Shown here: positions 8,440 through 17,706 of the stretch, piece after piece | How the letters are laid out: every line of letters starts with the position of its first letter | Position numbering within the stretch: the first letter of the stretch is position 1 | Assembly (NCBI RefSeq): GCF_030070105.1 | Contig: NZ_JASJOO010000002.1 | Span: 620,001-684,000 of the forward strand | Length of the DNA: 64,000 nt | Source of the DNA: Bermanella sp. WJH001 | GTDB taxonomy: Bacteria; Pseudomonadota; Gammaproteobacteria; Pseudomonadales; Oceanobacteraceae | Direction: 5' to 3' | Program-made: the position numbers and the translations under genes | Notes under the pieces: generated by a model | Told to the model about the DNA's origin: nothing | What the model saw: only the letters and a program-made list of their open reading frames with translations | Database searches by the model: none

Positions 8440-8703
8440 TCAACCCAAGTGCTCGAAATACCTACCCGTTATCAATCCCTCTATTGTAATCAGGACTGAA
8501 ATGATCATAAAGAGAACAAAAGACCAGCATAGGAATTGAAAAAAACGATACGTATAAAAGTGCTCACTCTTACTGTACTTCTTATCATAAAACAGAAAGT
8601 ATTTAGATCTATTTGAAGCTAAGACGGAAATCGTTACAAAGAATGCAAATAGTAAATATGCACAAATACTCAAAATCTTCATAATTACTATAAATGAAAT
8701 CAT
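8440..8703 (-). CDS. Small two-helix membrane protein, possible immunity protein
   Basis: 87 aa with two long hydrophobic segments, about residues 8-28 (ILSICAYLLFAFFVTISVLA) and 54-75 (FLCWSFVLFMIISVLITIEG), joined by a charged Lys/Tyr-rich loop. I do not recognise a family. Its ATG overlaps the stop of the upstream frame (ATGA), so the two are translationally coupled. A toxin-tip-like frame followed at once by a small membrane protein is the usual layout of a toxin/immunity pair. That reading is inference. Confidence 0.5.
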   Translation of the reverse strand: MISFIVIMKILSICAYLLFAFFVTISVLASNRSKYFLFYDKKYSKSEHFYTYRFFQFLCWSFVLFMIISVLITIEGLITGRYFEHLG

Positions 8704-9071
8704 TCAGTTACCTTATTAAAAAACTCAGTCATAGCATTTGAAACAATATTTTCACCCGTAGCCTGAACAGTAGCTGCTTCAAGTGGATTTTCTGTCGGTA
8801 CTTGCTTAGACATAGGAAAATTCCTAGTAACAGGGTTAGATACATTAGGGCGAACCGATACTATTGGAACATGGTAACGAACCGTCTTCATAGTAGACGT
8901 CATACTTTTAACTGCAGGTTCAGCTATTTTCCCAAGACCAAGTGTCAGCGTATTAGCTGCAGCCGAAATCACCCCTGCTTTATAAACACCCTCCATAGAT
9001 TTACCGCTATCTATGTTTTCAACAACTTTAGTAATAGCTGCACCTGTGTAGCTCGTGGCGGCTTTGGGCAA
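8700..9071 (-). pseudogene. Orphan C-terminal fragment resembling a polymorphic-toxin tip
   Basis: A 123-codon frame with no ATG near its beginning: the first usable start is TTG at 9071, and the in-frame TAG lies seven codons further upstream. The sequence opens with PKAATSYTGAAITKVVE and has a Gly/Ala-rich segment (AGVISAAANTLTLGLGKIA). It ends in a polar tail, looking like the variable end of an Rhs- or hemagglutinin-type secreted toxin that has lost its carrier. A REP-like remnant begins 3 bp from the apparent 5' end, consistent with truncation by repeat insertion or recombination. The toxin assignment is inferred from composition and context only. Confidence 0.4.
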
Positions 9072-9073
9072 TC

Positions 9074-9104
9074 TAACAAGACAGTCATCCTAAGAATAAA
9101 GCAT
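9074..9104 (+). repeat. REP-like remnant in left-end orientation
   Basis: This 31-bp stretch around AAGACAGTCATCCTAAG aligns with the transposase left-flank sequence at 6681-6711, with about 26 of 31 bases equal. It has the same orientation as the left copies and opposite orientation to the array. Together the two form imperfect direct repeats around the whole 6.7-9.1 kb island. Confidence 0.6.
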
Positions 9105-9105
9105 C

Positions 9106-9129
9106 AAAAAAGCCAGCTTTCGCTGGCTC
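9106..9129 (-). terminator. Intrinsic terminator after pilZ
   Basis: On the minus strand AGCCAGC GAAA GCTGGCT is followed by a run of six T. The GNRA-type loop and seven-pair stem make a strong terminator. It ends the holB-pilZ transcription unit and marks the boundary between core genes and the accessory island. Confidence 0.88.
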
Positions 9130-9158
9130 TTCAATTAACAATCAAGTCAACCCAACAC

Positions 9159-9506
9159 CTACAGCGTATGGGTGGGCCTATCTGAGTTTAATGCACCGGC
9201 CAAGTGGGTTTCGATCTTATTGCGTGCGGTATTGTTTTCCGCGAACTGCACACCTACACCTGCGGCTTTGTTGCCTTGCGCCCCTTTTGGGGTGATCCAG
9301 ATAACTTTGCCGGCCACTGGGATTTTTTCTGGCTCGTCCATTAGGCTTAATAACATGAACACTTCATCGCCCATGGTGTAGCTTTTATTGGTGGGTATGA
9401 ATAAACCGCCATGTTTAATAAACGGCATGTAGGCTGCGTATAACACGGCTTTGTCTTTGATAGTAAGTGAAAGTATGCCGTTACCGGGACCTAATTTAGG
9501 TGCCAT
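9159..9506 (-). CDS. pilZ: Type IV pilus assembly protein PilZ
   Basis: 115 aa, the usual size of the founding PilZ protein needed for type IV pilus assembly. The sequence GNGILSLTIKDKAVLYAAYMPF and the later VAGKVIWITPKGAQGN closely resemble Pseudomonas PilZ. Like that protein it lacks the N-terminal RxxxR motif that binds cyclic di-GMP in other PilZ domains, so direct c-di-GMP binding is unlikely. It follows holB by 33 bp, the conserved gammaproteobacterial order. A retraction ATPase gene (pilU-like) is also in this window. Confidence 0.93.
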   Translation of the reverse strand: MAPKLGPGNGILSLTIKDKAVLYAAYMPFIKHGGLFIPTNKSYTMGDEVFMLLSLMDEPEKIPVAGKVIWITPKGAQGNKAAGVGVQFAENNTARNKIETHLAGALNSDRPTHTL

Positions 9507-9539
9507 AGTGTTTAACCTTTATTATTCTAATACTGCTAA

Positions 9540-10550
9540 TTAATGGGCAGATTGCCCCAATAATGCTAACCAGTCAATGAGTAAGGATTCTGTCATCATA
9601 GTGGCATTTGGGTTGGCTTGTCCGCGATACGCAAGTTGTGACTCGGTGAGCTTTTGTAACGCTTGCTCTATTTGGCCATACTGCGCTCGCTGGGCCACTT
9701 GCTGGCTTTGGGCCGCAAGCTCAATCATGGCTAATGTTTGATCACCCACCAATCCTGCTTTTTGTTTTTGTGCATCCAATAATAAACCGTAAAACCATTG
9801 CAGAATATTCTGCATATCCCAGTTTTTCCATTTGGCGAGCAACTCGTTCCATTGCACTTGTCGGTTTTGCAGGTCGATCATGTTTTGGCAAAATTGCATA
9901 TATTGCACATGCACGTCTTGTTCAATCATATCCAGCGCTTTTAATGGCGCACCACTGGCTAATCGCAAAATACTATTGGCCACTTGATCGGTTAGTTGTG
10001 TTTCGCTGTTTTGTTGCAGCCATGCAAGGGCCTGTGAAAATTCTGGGCCATATACCGGAAACTGCTGGCAGCGACTTTTAATGGTGGCTAACAAGCCACT
10101 GGGCTGATGGCTATAAAGTAACAGTGTTACTTTGCCACTTGGCTCTTCTAAGCTTTTTAATAAGGCGTTGGATGCATTGACATTCATGGCTTCCGCTGGG
10201 CCAAGCAAAACCACCTTACTATGCCCGCGCTGGGCGGTGGTATTTACAAATTCAGTGACTTTACGCACTTGCTCAATTTTGATTTGTTTGCCTTTTTCTT
10301 CTGGCTCAACCATTAACAAATCAGGGTGACTGCCTGCATTGAATAAATGACAACTACCACATGCGCCACACGGGCCGTGTTGCTGATTCGTACACAATAA
10401 AAACTGGCTTAATTCCCGTAGTAATAAGCGTTTTCCTACCCCTTCTTGACCCACTAACAACAAAGCATGACCTAAACGCTGCTTAGCGTACTGCTGAACA
10501 ATGCGATCACTAACAGGCTGAGTCCAAGGTAATGCTTGTGCTACTTTCAT
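9540..10550 (-). CDS. holB: DNA polymerase III subunit delta'
   Basis: The clamp-loader delta' subunit, 336 aa, part of the DnaX complex that loads the beta clamp. It has the AAA+ P-loop-like segment GQEGVGKRLLLRE and the zinc-binding cysteine cluster CTNQQHGPCGACGSC. The motifs SNALLKSLEEPSG and KSRC (sensor and SRC) are present. The C-terminal collar domain is present. The start codon overlaps the end of tmk by 4 bp, so the two are coupled. Confidence 0.95.
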   Translation of the reverse strand: MKVAQALPWTQPVSDRIVQQYAKQRLGHALLLVGQEGVGKRLLLRELSQFLLCTNQQHGPCGACGSCHLFNAGSHPDLLMVEPEEKGKQIKIEQVRKVTEFVNTTAQRGHSKVVLLGPAEAMNVNASNALLKSLEEPSGKVTLLLYSHQPSGLLATIKSRCQQFPVYGPEFSQALAWLQQNSETQLTDQVANSILRLASGAPLKALDMIEQDVHVQYMQFCQNMIDLQNRQVQWNELLAKWKNWDMQNILQWFYGLLLDAQKQKAGLVGDQTLAMIELAAQSQQVAQRAQYGQIEQALQKLTESQLAYRGQANPNATMMTESLLIDWLALLGQSAH

Positions 10551-11170
10551 TGAGCAGCCTCAGTTTTTAATTGATTCAATCGTGTTTGAATATCCGCTTG
10601 CACACTATCTAACGACTGCGTGGCATCAATCACACTAAAACGCACCGCTTGTTTTGCGCGGTTTAAAAACATATCACGCACGCGATTAAAAAAACTTAAG
10701 TCTTCGGCTTCAATGCGATCAGCAGCACCACGCTTTGCAGCGCGGGCGCGGCCAATTTCTACAGGGGCATCTAATAACAGGGTTAAGTCAGGTTGAAAGT
10801 CACCGTGCACTAATTGTTCGAGCTGTGAGATCACATGGGTTTGCAGTTGACGACCGCCACCTTGGTAAGCGTATGTGGAGTCGGTAAAGCGGTCACAAAT
10901 CACCCATTTATTTTGAGCGATAGCCGGTTTAATCACTTGCTCTAAATGTTGAGCGCGAGAGGCAAACATCATTAGTAGCTCGGCGCTGCTGCACACATCA
11001 CCACCGTGTAATAATAACTCACGAAGCTGCTCACCTAACTCTGTGCCACCTGGTTCGCGGGTAGTGATAAATTCGATGTTTTGCTGTGTTAACCATGATT
11101 TTATGAATTCGATATTGGTGGTTTTTCCCACCCCTTCGATGCCTTCAATGGTTATAAATTTACCCGCCAT
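10547..11170 (-). CDS. tmk: Thymidylate kinase
   Basis: Phosphorylates dTMP to dTDP; 207 aa, normal length. The P-loop is GIEGVGKTTNIEF, the dTMP-binding motif TREPGGTELGEQLR, and the substrate region CDRFTDSTYAYQGGGR. The lid region around RAAKRGAADR follows. It lies between mltG and holB in the conserved order, overlapping mltG by one base and holB by four, which indicates tight translational coupling. Confidence 0.96.
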   Translation of the reverse strand: MAGKFITIEGIEGVGKTTNIEFIKSWLTQQNIEFITTREPGGTELGEQLRELLLHGGDVCSSAELLMMFASRAQHLEQVIKPAIAQNKWVICDRFTDSTYAYQGGGRQLQTHVISQLEQLVHGDFQPDLTLLLDAPVEIGRARAAKRGAADRIEAEDLSFFNRVRDMFLNRAKQAVRFSVIDATQSLDSVQADIQTRLNQLKTEAAQ

Positions 11171-12207
11171 TATTTACTGTCCGCCGGAGTGGAGCGATAG
11201 TCTTCACTACGCTTGTTAATTTGATAATGACGCACGGCTTTATTGTGCTCGGCCAACGTTGCAGAAAACTGATGGCGACCATTGCCCTTTGCCACAAAAT
11301 ATAATTCTTCACCATCGGCTGGGTGAAGAGCCGCATAAATCGCTTCACGGCCTACTAATGAAATGGGTGTAGGTGGCAGCCCTTTAATGCGATAAGTGTT
11401 GTACGGCGTCACTTCTCTTAAATGTTTTTTGCGAATATTGCCTTTATAGCGATCGCCCAACCCATAAATAACCGTGGGGTCGGTTTCTAAACGCATTCTT
11501 TTTTGTAAGCGGCGCACAAACACGCCGGCGATTTGTTCTCGCTCGTCAGGTGCGGCGGTTTCTTTTTCTACTATGGACGCCATGATCAAAGCTTCGTATG
11601 GGGATTGATAAGGCAAACCTTCTTCGCGGTTGCGCCACTCTTCTGCCAACACCACTTCTAAACGAATTTGCGCACGCACTAATATTTCTGAGGCACGAGT
11701 ATTGGATTGAAACAAATAGGTATCAGGGAAAAAGCGCCCCTCTGGGTGCCCTTCTAATCCTAAAAATGGCATCAGCTGATTCACATCAGAGGGCAAGTCT
11801 TGTACGAGCTTTTCATGAGCCGCAAGACGTGCGAGTGTTTCGTGAATATTTTGACCTTCAACCAAGGTGATTTTATAGGAAACGGTTTTACCGGATACCA
11901 ATAAATCAAGAATGTCCAAACTGCTCATATCTGGGGTTAATTCGTACTCCCCCGCTTTTGCTGAGCGAGCCTTGCCTGATAATTTTGCAATGAGCATGAT
12001 CCAGCGAGCATCGGCCATCCAGTTTTCTTGTTCGAGTTTTACAAAAAAACTGGATAACGGGCGACCCTTATCAAGGCTCACGATTTTTGGCTCTTGTATT
12101 TTTAATGGCTGGTTTAATTGATAAACACCATAAACCATTAATGCCAGTACCCATATAAACAGCATTAACATCACTAAATTTAGGCGCTTACCCATATACA
12201 ACTCCAT
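11170..12207 (-). CDS. mltG: Endolytic murein transglycosylase MltG (YceG-like)
   Basis: An inner-membrane lytic transglycosylase that cuts nascent glycan strands and sets their length. 345 aa with one N-terminal membrane anchor (VMLMLFIWVLALMVYGVYQL). A LysM-like region follows, then the YceG domain with the catalytic glutamate in MASIVEKETAAPDER. Further YceG signatures are LETDPTVIYGLG and TPYNTYRIKGLPPTPI. It overlaps pabC by about 20 bp and is followed by tmk, the pabC-mltG-tmk-holB order of many gammaproteobacteria. Confidence 0.95.
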   Translation of the reverse strand: MELYMGKRLNLVMLMLFIWVLALMVYGVYQLNQPLKIQEPKIVSLDKGRPLSSFFVKLEQENWMADARWIMLIAKLSGKARSAKAGEYELTPDMSSLDILDLLVSGKTVSYKITLVEGQNIHETLARLAAHEKLVQDLPSDVNQLMPFLGLEGHPEGRFFPDTYLFQSNTRASEILVRAQIRLEVVLAEEWRNREEGLPYQSPYEALIMASIVEKETAAPDEREQIAGVFVRRLQKRMRLETDPTVIYGLGDRYKGNIRKKHLREVTPYNTYRIKGLPPTPISLVGREAIYAALHPADGEELYFVAKGNGRHQFSATLAEHNKAVRHYQINKRSEDYRSTPADSK

Positions 12208-13021
12208 CTTTCCAAGCAGTTTGCATGGCTTTTGTTTGCGGCCCTATCTTAAAAGAACGACCATCAAATTCTGTAATAGGCACAATGCCCATAACACTAT
12301 TGCAAATAAAACCTTGCTCAAATTGATCCAATTGCCCACGAGCAATATCGTCAATTTGCATTTTTATATTTTGTGTTTTTGCGTAATTCAGAATGCACGC
12401 GCGCATGACACCTGCCACACCCGACACGCTCAATTTGGGTGTAAACAACTGATTATCTTTTTCAAAAAAGATATTACTTGAGGTGCCTTCAATGGCAAAG
12501 CCTAAGTGATTAAACATTAAACCTTCAAATGCTTGAGCACCTAGTTCTTTTTTCGCCAACACATTTTCTAAGCGGTTAAGGTGTTTTAAACCCGCCATTT
12601 GTTTTTGCATTGCGCATTCGGTAGTTAAGCTTTTAACTGAAACACCCTGCTCATACAGTTTGGCCTCATATTGAGGTAGCGGGTTATAAAATGCCGTTAC
12701 TTTTGAAGTAATCGATTCATCGTAGCCATAACCACGCTGACTGTTACCGCGACTCACGATAATTTTTAGCACACCACTGCTTAACCCTGATAGCTCAACA
12801 AATTTATGTGCGTAAGCAATCAATAACTGCGCTAAATTTTTATCTGGCAATTGAATATCTAACCGCTCGCAACCCGAACCTAAGCGCTGCGTATGATAAT
12901 TAAGGCCTTGGATTTGCCCTTGTTTGACCACCATGGTTTCAAATAAACCATCAGCAAATTGGGCAGCGCGACTATAACCGTCAAGCTGCCCTAAATATTG
13001 CTGATCATCAATCACCCACAT
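12188..13021 (-). CDS. pabC: Aminodeoxychorismate lyase
   Basis: A fold-type IV PLP enzyme that releases pyruvate from 4-amino-4-deoxychorismate to give p-aminobenzoate for folate. 277 aa, normal length. The PLP lysine is expected in GLKHLNRLENVLAKKE. The family stretches FNHLGFAIEGTSSNIFFE and GVAGVMRACIL are clear. The gene lies 5 bp after fabF and overlaps mltG. Branched-chain aminotransferases share this fold, but size and neighbours fit PabC. Confidence 0.93.
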   Translation of the reverse strand: MWVIDDQQYLGQLDGYSRAAQFADGLFETMVVKQGQIQGLNYHTQRLGSGCERLDIQLPDKNLAQLLIAYAHKFVELSGLSSGVLKIIVSRGNSQRGYGYDESITSKVTAFYNPLPQYEAKLYEQGVSVKSLTTECAMQKQMAGLKHLNRLENVLAKKELGAQAFEGLMFNHLGFAIEGTSSNIFFEKDNQLFTPKLSVSGVAGVMRACILNYAKTQNIKMQIDDIARGQLDQFEQGFICNSVMGIVPITEFDGRSFKIGPQTKAMQTAWKDGVVYG

Positions 13022-13026
13022 AATAT

Positions 13027-14262
13027 TTAACCTTGTACCTTGCTAAATATGAGTGAACCATTGGTGCCACCAAAACCAAACGAATTACTTAAGACATGGG
13101 TTAATTCAATATCACGTGCACTATTGGCAACGTAATCAAGGTTACAGCCATCTTCTAAGTCATCAAGATTGATGGTGGGCGGGACTTTGTTATTGATCAG
13201 TGCTTGAATAGCAAAAATCGCTTCAATGGCACCGGCTGCCCCCAATAAATGCCCCGTCATGGATTTAGTTGAAGACACCAATACATGCTGACCAATGGTG
13301 GATTCTATGGCGCGACTTTCGGCCACATCACCGGCAGGAGTTGAAGTGCCATGTGCATTAACATATTGAATATCCGCACCGGTTAAGCCCGCATCGTTTA
13401 ACGCATTTTGCATGGCCTTTGCAGCGCCTGAGCCATCTTCAGGTGGGCTTGTCATATGAAACGCATCATCACTCATACCAAAGCCTGTTATTTCAGCCAA
13501 TATGGTTGCACCGCGTTTTTTGGCTGCTTCGTATTCTTCTAGTACTAATGCCCCTGCACCATCTCCCAATACAAAACCATCTCGGTTTTTATCCCACGGG
13601 CGTGACGCACCTTTTGGGTCATCGTTGCGGGTAGACATGGCACGAGCCGCACAAAAACCAGCCATACCACTTGGAGTACAGGCTGCTTCTGCACCACCTG
13701 CAATCATCACATCTGCATCGCCATAGGCAATGGTACGAGCAGCATATCCAATGTTATGAGTGCCGGTTGTACATGCCGTTGAAATGGCAAAGTTAGGGCC
13801 TGTGAATTTATAAATCATGGCTAAATGACCAGAAAGCATATTCACAATGGAGGCTGGTATATAAAACGGACTGACACGTCTTGGGCCAGAATTTAATAGC
13901 TGGGAGTGGTTATGCTCAATGGTGCTTAGACCGCCAATACCCGAACCAAGTGCACAACCGATGCGATCACAGTCGTAACCCGCATTCAATAAACCTGACT
14001 GTTTCACCGCTTCAGCACAGGCAACAAGCCCATACTGAATGAAGATATCCATTTTTTTTGCATCTTTTGCGCTAATGACATCACCAAGTGAAAAATCTTT
14101 GATGGTGCCCGCAAACTGAGTAGCAAGATTAGAAGGGTCAAAATGGGTGATGGTTGCAATACCACTTTGGCCGCTGATCAAACCTTGCCAAGTAGAAGCA
14201 GCATCATTTGCAATGGGTGTTACCGCACCCAAACCGGTTACAACTACGCGTCGCTTAGCCAT
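13027..14262 (-). CDS. fabF: Beta-ketoacyl-ACP synthase II
   Basis: Elongates acyl-ACP with malonyl-ACP in fatty acid synthesis. The start at 14262 ([12 protein letters not shown]) is chosen because it has AAAGGG upstream and matches family N-termini; the longer frame to 14298 would add 12 atypical residues. The catalytic Cys is in [12 protein letters not shown], and the two His are in [11 protein letters not shown] and [14 protein letters not shown]. The C-terminal [11 protein letters not shown] is present. 411 aa, normal. A terminator lies between it and acpP, so acpP can be expressed above fabF. Confidence 0.95.
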   Translation of the reverse strand: MAKRRVVVTGLGAVTPIANDAASTWQGLISGQSGIATITHFDPSNLATQFAGTIKDFSLGDVISAKDAKKMDIFIQYGLVACAEAVKQSGLLNAGYDCDRIGCALGSGIGGLSTIEHNHSQLLNSGPRRVSPFYIPASIVNMLSGHLAMIYKFTGPNFAISTACTTGTHNIGYAARTIAYGDADVMIAGGAEAACTPSGMAGFCAARAMSTRNDDPKGASRPWDKNRDGFVLGDGAGALVLEEYEAAKKRGATILAEITGFGMSDDAFHMTSPPEDGSGAAKAMQNALNDAGLTGADIQYVNAHGTSTPAGDVAESRAIESTIGQHVLVSSTKSMTGHLLGAAGAIEAIFAIQALINNKVPPTINLDDLEDGCNLDYVANSARDIELTHVLSNSFGFGGTNGSLIFSKVQG

Positions 14263-14305
14263 AATCACCCTTTCTTTGCTGTTTTTTTCAAAACCCATAC
14301 AAACA

Positions 14306-14334
14306 AAAAAGCCGCCTTTTAGGGGGCGGCTTTT
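14306..14334 (-). terminator. Attenuating terminator between acpP and fabF
   Basis: On the minus strand AAAAGCCGCC CCCTA AAAGGCGGC is followed by TTTTTTG. It sits 18 bp after the acpP stop. Partial read-through would give much more acpP than fabF transcript, which suits the high demand for acyl carrier protein. Confidence 0.85.
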
Positions 14335-14351
14335 ACATCAATGCTTAGCAA

Positions 14352-14588
<237 letters not shown>

Positions 14589-14648
14589 TTATCCTGTTTA
14601 TTATATAGAGCCAGTTTGCCCTACAAGGCTTGTTCAATAAAGGGCGAC

Positions 14649-14676
14649 ATTATACCCCTCTTTGAGCACGGGTAAA
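14649..14676 (-). promoter_or_regulatory. Predicted sigma-70 promoter of acpP
   Basis: On the minus strand a perfect TATAAT (14654-14649) is preceded, with a 16-nt spacer, by TTTACC (14676-14671). Transcription would begin near 14642, giving a leader of about 57 nt. This is the best -10 box in the 215-bp fabG-acpP gap and supports independent acpP transcription. Confidence 0.65.
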
Positions 14677-14800
14677 CCTATGATTTGTGCCATATTAGGC
14701 AATTCTAAATAAGCCAATATGCCGACAAATCGATATTAACCACCTGATTATTAAGCCATTTATTGGAAATTGCGAGATAAATTAGCCACTAGGGGCCAAT

Positions 14801-15526
14801 TCACCCCATATTTAGGCCACCGTTCACATTTAGTACCTGACCTGTAATGTACGCCGCATCTTTAGATACTAAGAACGCAACGGCCTTGGCGATTTCTTCA
14901 GGCTCACCGTAACGACCAACGGGTATATTAGCCATCATGGTGTTTTTTTGATCATCGGTTAGCTCATCCGTCATATCGGTTGCAATAAACCCAGGGGCCA
15001 CCGCATTAACTGTGATACCACGACTGCCAATTTCATACGCTAACGAGCGAGTAAAACCCTCAATACCCGCTTTAGATGCACAATAATTCACCTGACCAGG
15101 ATTACCCATGGCCCCCACTACTGAGCTGATATTAACGATGCGACCCCAGCGTTGTTTCATCATGCCTTTAAGTAAGCCTTTGGTGAGACGAAAGGCACCA
15201 CTTAAATTGGTTTCAATTACGCTATCCCAATCGTCATCTTTCATGCGCAGCATAAGCGTGTCTTTGGTGATGCCAGCGTTGTTAACCAGTACAGAGGCTG
15301 AACCAAGTTCCGTTACATTTTTAATAAACTCAGCACAACTTTCTTTGTCTGATAAATTTAAAACAAACGCGGTTCCGTGCTCACCTAAATATTCTTTAAT
15401 TGCGGCCACACCCGATTCGCTGGTTGCACTGGCTACCACAAAATAATCGGCATCAATCAATGATTGAGCAATGGCTCGACCAATACCTCGACTTGCACCT
15501 GTTACCACGGCAATGGCTTGTTGCAT
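14801..15526 (-). CDS. fabG: 3-oxoacyl-ACP reductase FabG
   Basis: An NADPH-dependent short-chain dehydrogenase that reduces 3-oxoacyl-ACP. 241 aa. It has the cofactor motif TGASRGIGRAIA, NNAG, the catalytic Ser in NISSVVG and YCASKAG (Tyr and Lys). The typical end ITGQVLNVNGGLNMG is present. It follows fabD by 9 bp in the usual fabD-fabG-acpP-fabF order. No fabH lies between plsX and fabD, unlike the enterobacterial order. Confidence 0.96.
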   Translation of the reverse strand: MQQAIAVVTGASRGIGRAIAQSLIDADYFVVASATSESGVAAIKEYLGEHGTAFVLNLSDKESCAEFIKNVTELGSASVLVNNAGITKDTLMLRMKDDDWDSVIETNLSGAFRLTKGLLKGMMKQRWGRIVNISSVVGAMGNPGQVNYCASKAGIEGFTRSLAYEIGSRGITVNAVAPGFIATDMTDELTDDQKNTMMANIPVGRYGEPEEIAKAVAFLVSKDAAYITGQVLNVNGGLNMG

Positions 15527-15535
15527 AATTTACCC

Positions 15536-16450
15536 TTACAAAGCCTGTAGCGATTCAACTGAATTAATGGTTTGGTTATTAAGTTGCTTCGCAATTCGTT
15601 TATTAAGCCCAGTTAGAACTTTTCCTGGGCCTATTTCTAACAGGTTTTCTACCCCATTGTCAGCTAATAGCTCAACCGCTTGTGTCCAACGTACAGGGCT
15701 TGCGATTTGTTTAACCAAGTTTGCACGTATTACCTGTGCATCTTGCTCAAATGTATTGGTCGCATTTTGCAGAACAGGCAACGTTGCATTTTGAACATTA
15801 AAACCACTTAAATATTCTGCAAAATTATCCGCCGCTGGTAACATCAATGCGCTATGAAATGGCCCACTCACCGGCAATAACATGGCGCGCTTTGCACCCG
15901 CTTTTTTACAAGCCGCAACGGCTCGCTCGACCGCTTCTTTATTTCCTGAAATGACCACTTGGCCCGGACTATTATAATTGGCTGCTTGTACTATTTGGCC
16001 CTGTTCACTCGCCTTGCAGATTTCTTCAACAACTGAATCTTCCATATTCAAAATAGCCGCCATAGCACCCACACCATTTGGCACAGATTCACGCATTAAT
16101 TCGCCACGACGACGCACCAGTAATAAGGCATCTTCAAATGCGAGGGCGCCAGCACAAACCAATGCAGAGAATTCACCCAAGCTGTGACCCGCCATTACAT
16201 CTGCTGTTACCTTACCCCCTAATGCGCGCCATAAAGCAACCTCAACCGCCACCAAAGCTGGCTGGGTATTATTGGTACTATTAAGCTCATCAGCTGGGCC
16301 GTTTAAAATTAAGTCGCTTAATTTAAAACCCAAAACATCATCGGCCTGTTGAATGGTTTCTTTTGCAACTGAATATTGCTCAATGACGTCAGACAGCATT
16401 CCTACAGATTGAGAACCTTGACCTGGGAAAACAACGGCATTTTTGTACAT
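15536..16450 (-). CDS. fabD: Malonyl-CoA:ACP transacylase
   Basis: Moves malonyl from CoA to ACP. 304 aa. The family start VVFPGQGSQSVGM, the nucleophile motif GHSLGEFSAL and the catalytic His region GPFHSALM are all present. It lies 63 bp after plsX and 9 bp before fabG. Confidence 0.96.
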   Translation of the reverse strand: MYKNAVVFPGQGSQSVGMLSDVIEQYSVAKETIQQADDVLGFKLSDLILNGPADELNSTNNTQPALVAVEVALWRALGGKVTADVMAGHSLGEFSALVCAGALAFEDALLLVRRRGELMRESVPNGVGAMAAILNMEDSVVEEICKASEQGQIVQAANYNSPGQVVISGNKEAVERAVAACKKAGAKRAMLLPVSGPFHSALMLPAADNFAEYLSGFNVQNATLPVLQNATNTFEQDAQVIRANLVKQIASPVRWTQAVELLADNGVENLLEIGPGKVLTGLNKRIAKQLNNQTINSVESLQAL

Positions 16451-16513
16451 AGATAAATCCTGAAAGGCTTATTTTTTTAATAGACAAGAATATTTAATAA
16501 ATGTGTAACAGTG

Positions 16514-17512
16514 TTATAGCACTTCACTATCTAGCATTTCAGCTATTTGTTGTAACAATTTGTTTTTTGCTAACAGGTAGGCGCCATCAATGGCGTTTGA
16601 AAAAGCAGTTTGCTGGGACTTTCCATGACTTTTTACCACAATACCTTGCACCCCTAGTAATACACCGCCACTTTTTAAGTCGGGCTCAAATGCTAAGCGC
16701 AAGCTATTTAACATTGGCAGTGCAACTAGCCCCACCAATCGCGTAAACAGATTTTTTTGAAATGCATCTCGAATAATTTGTACAACAAAACTCAGCAAAC
16801 CTTCGCTGGTTTTTAACGCAATATTACCCGCAAAACCATTGGTCACAATGACGTCAGCAATGCCTTTATATAAATCATCACCTTCGACATAACCCACATA
16901 GTTTATGCATTGAGATTCTTTAAGCATGGCATTAGCCAAACGAATATCTTCGTTACCCTTAATTTCCTCACTGCCAATATTAAGCAACGCGACCTTAGGA
17001 GATTTAATACCTGCCAGCGACGATGCGTAGGCACTGCCCATTAACGCAAATTGATGTAAATTTTCAGAATCACACTCAACATTTGCTCCAAGGTCCAACA
17101 TATAACTTGAACCAGAGATATGTGGCAAACGGGCTATTAAGGCAGGCCGATCAATACCTAACATGGTTTTAAGCACATAACGGGAAATGGCTACTAAGGC
17201 GCCGGTATTACCCGCACTGACCAAGGCATCCGCATCATTATTATTTAACGCATCCACCGCTAAACGCATTGAAGATTGCTTCTTTCGTAATGCCGCAGAC
17301 GAGCGTTCACCACAACTGACAACTTCTTCAGTATGAATAACTTTTAATCGAGAACTGGCGGTAGATTGGTGTAAAAACGGATCAAGCTTGGCGCGATTGC
17401 CAAATAGCAGAATTGTTAAATCGGAATTTTTTTCTAAGGAGGATAACGCAGCGGGAACAGTCACGCGGGGACCGTGATCCCCGCCCATTGCGTCAATGGC
17501 AATGGTGACCAT
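16514..17512 (-). CDS. plsX: Phosphate acyltransferase PlsX
   Basis: Makes acyl-phosphate from acyl-ACP for phospholipid synthesis; a peripheral membrane enzyme. 332 aa. The N-terminus IAIDAMGGDHGP, the central ALVSAGNTGAL and GFAGNIALKTSEG are family signatures. It lies 2 bp after rpmF, so ribosomal protein L32 and lipid synthesis are co-transcribed, as in many bacteria. Confidence 0.96.
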   Translation of the reverse strand: MVTIAIDAMGGDHGPRVTVPAALSSLEKNSDLTILLFGNRAKLDPFLHQSTASSRLKVIHTEEVVSCGERSSAALRKKQSSMRLAVDALNNNDADALVSAGNTGALVAISRYVLKTMLGIDRPALIARLPHISGSSYMLDLGANVECDSENLHQFALMGSAYASSLAGIKSPKVALLNIGSEEIKGNEDIRLANAMLKESQCINYVGYVEGDDLYKGIADVIVTNGFAGNIALKTSEGLLSFVVQIIRDAFQKNLFTRLVGLVALPMLNSLRLAFEPDLKSGGVLLGVQGIVVKSHGKSQQTAFSNAIDGAYLLAKNKLLQQIAEMLDSEVL

Positions 17513-17514
17513 AA

Positions 17515-17694
17515 TTAGCTGTCTTGTACTTCAACAACTTTACGACCGCGGTAGAAACCATCAGCAGTCACGTGGTGACGGATGTGAGTCTCACCAGAAG
17601 TTGGATCGATAGACAATGCACGAGTAGTTAGTGCATCGTGAGAACGGCGCATACCGCGACGTGAACGAGATTTTTTGCTCTTTTGAACAGCCAT
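17515..17694 (-). CDS. rpmF: 50S ribosomal protein L32
   Basis: A 59-aa protein translated from ATG 17694. It starts [20 protein letters not shown], followed by [20 protein letters not shown], a clear match to L32. There are no zinc-binding cysteines, so it is the zinc-independent form found in most gammaproteobacteria. AGGAG lies just before the start codon. It sits between yceD and plsX, the conserved order. Confidence 0.97.
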   Translation of the reverse strand: MAVQKSKKSRSRRGMRRSHDALTTRALSIDPTSGETHIRHHVTADGFYRGRKVVEVQDS

Positions 17695-17706
17695 TAGGCT
17701 CTCCTA

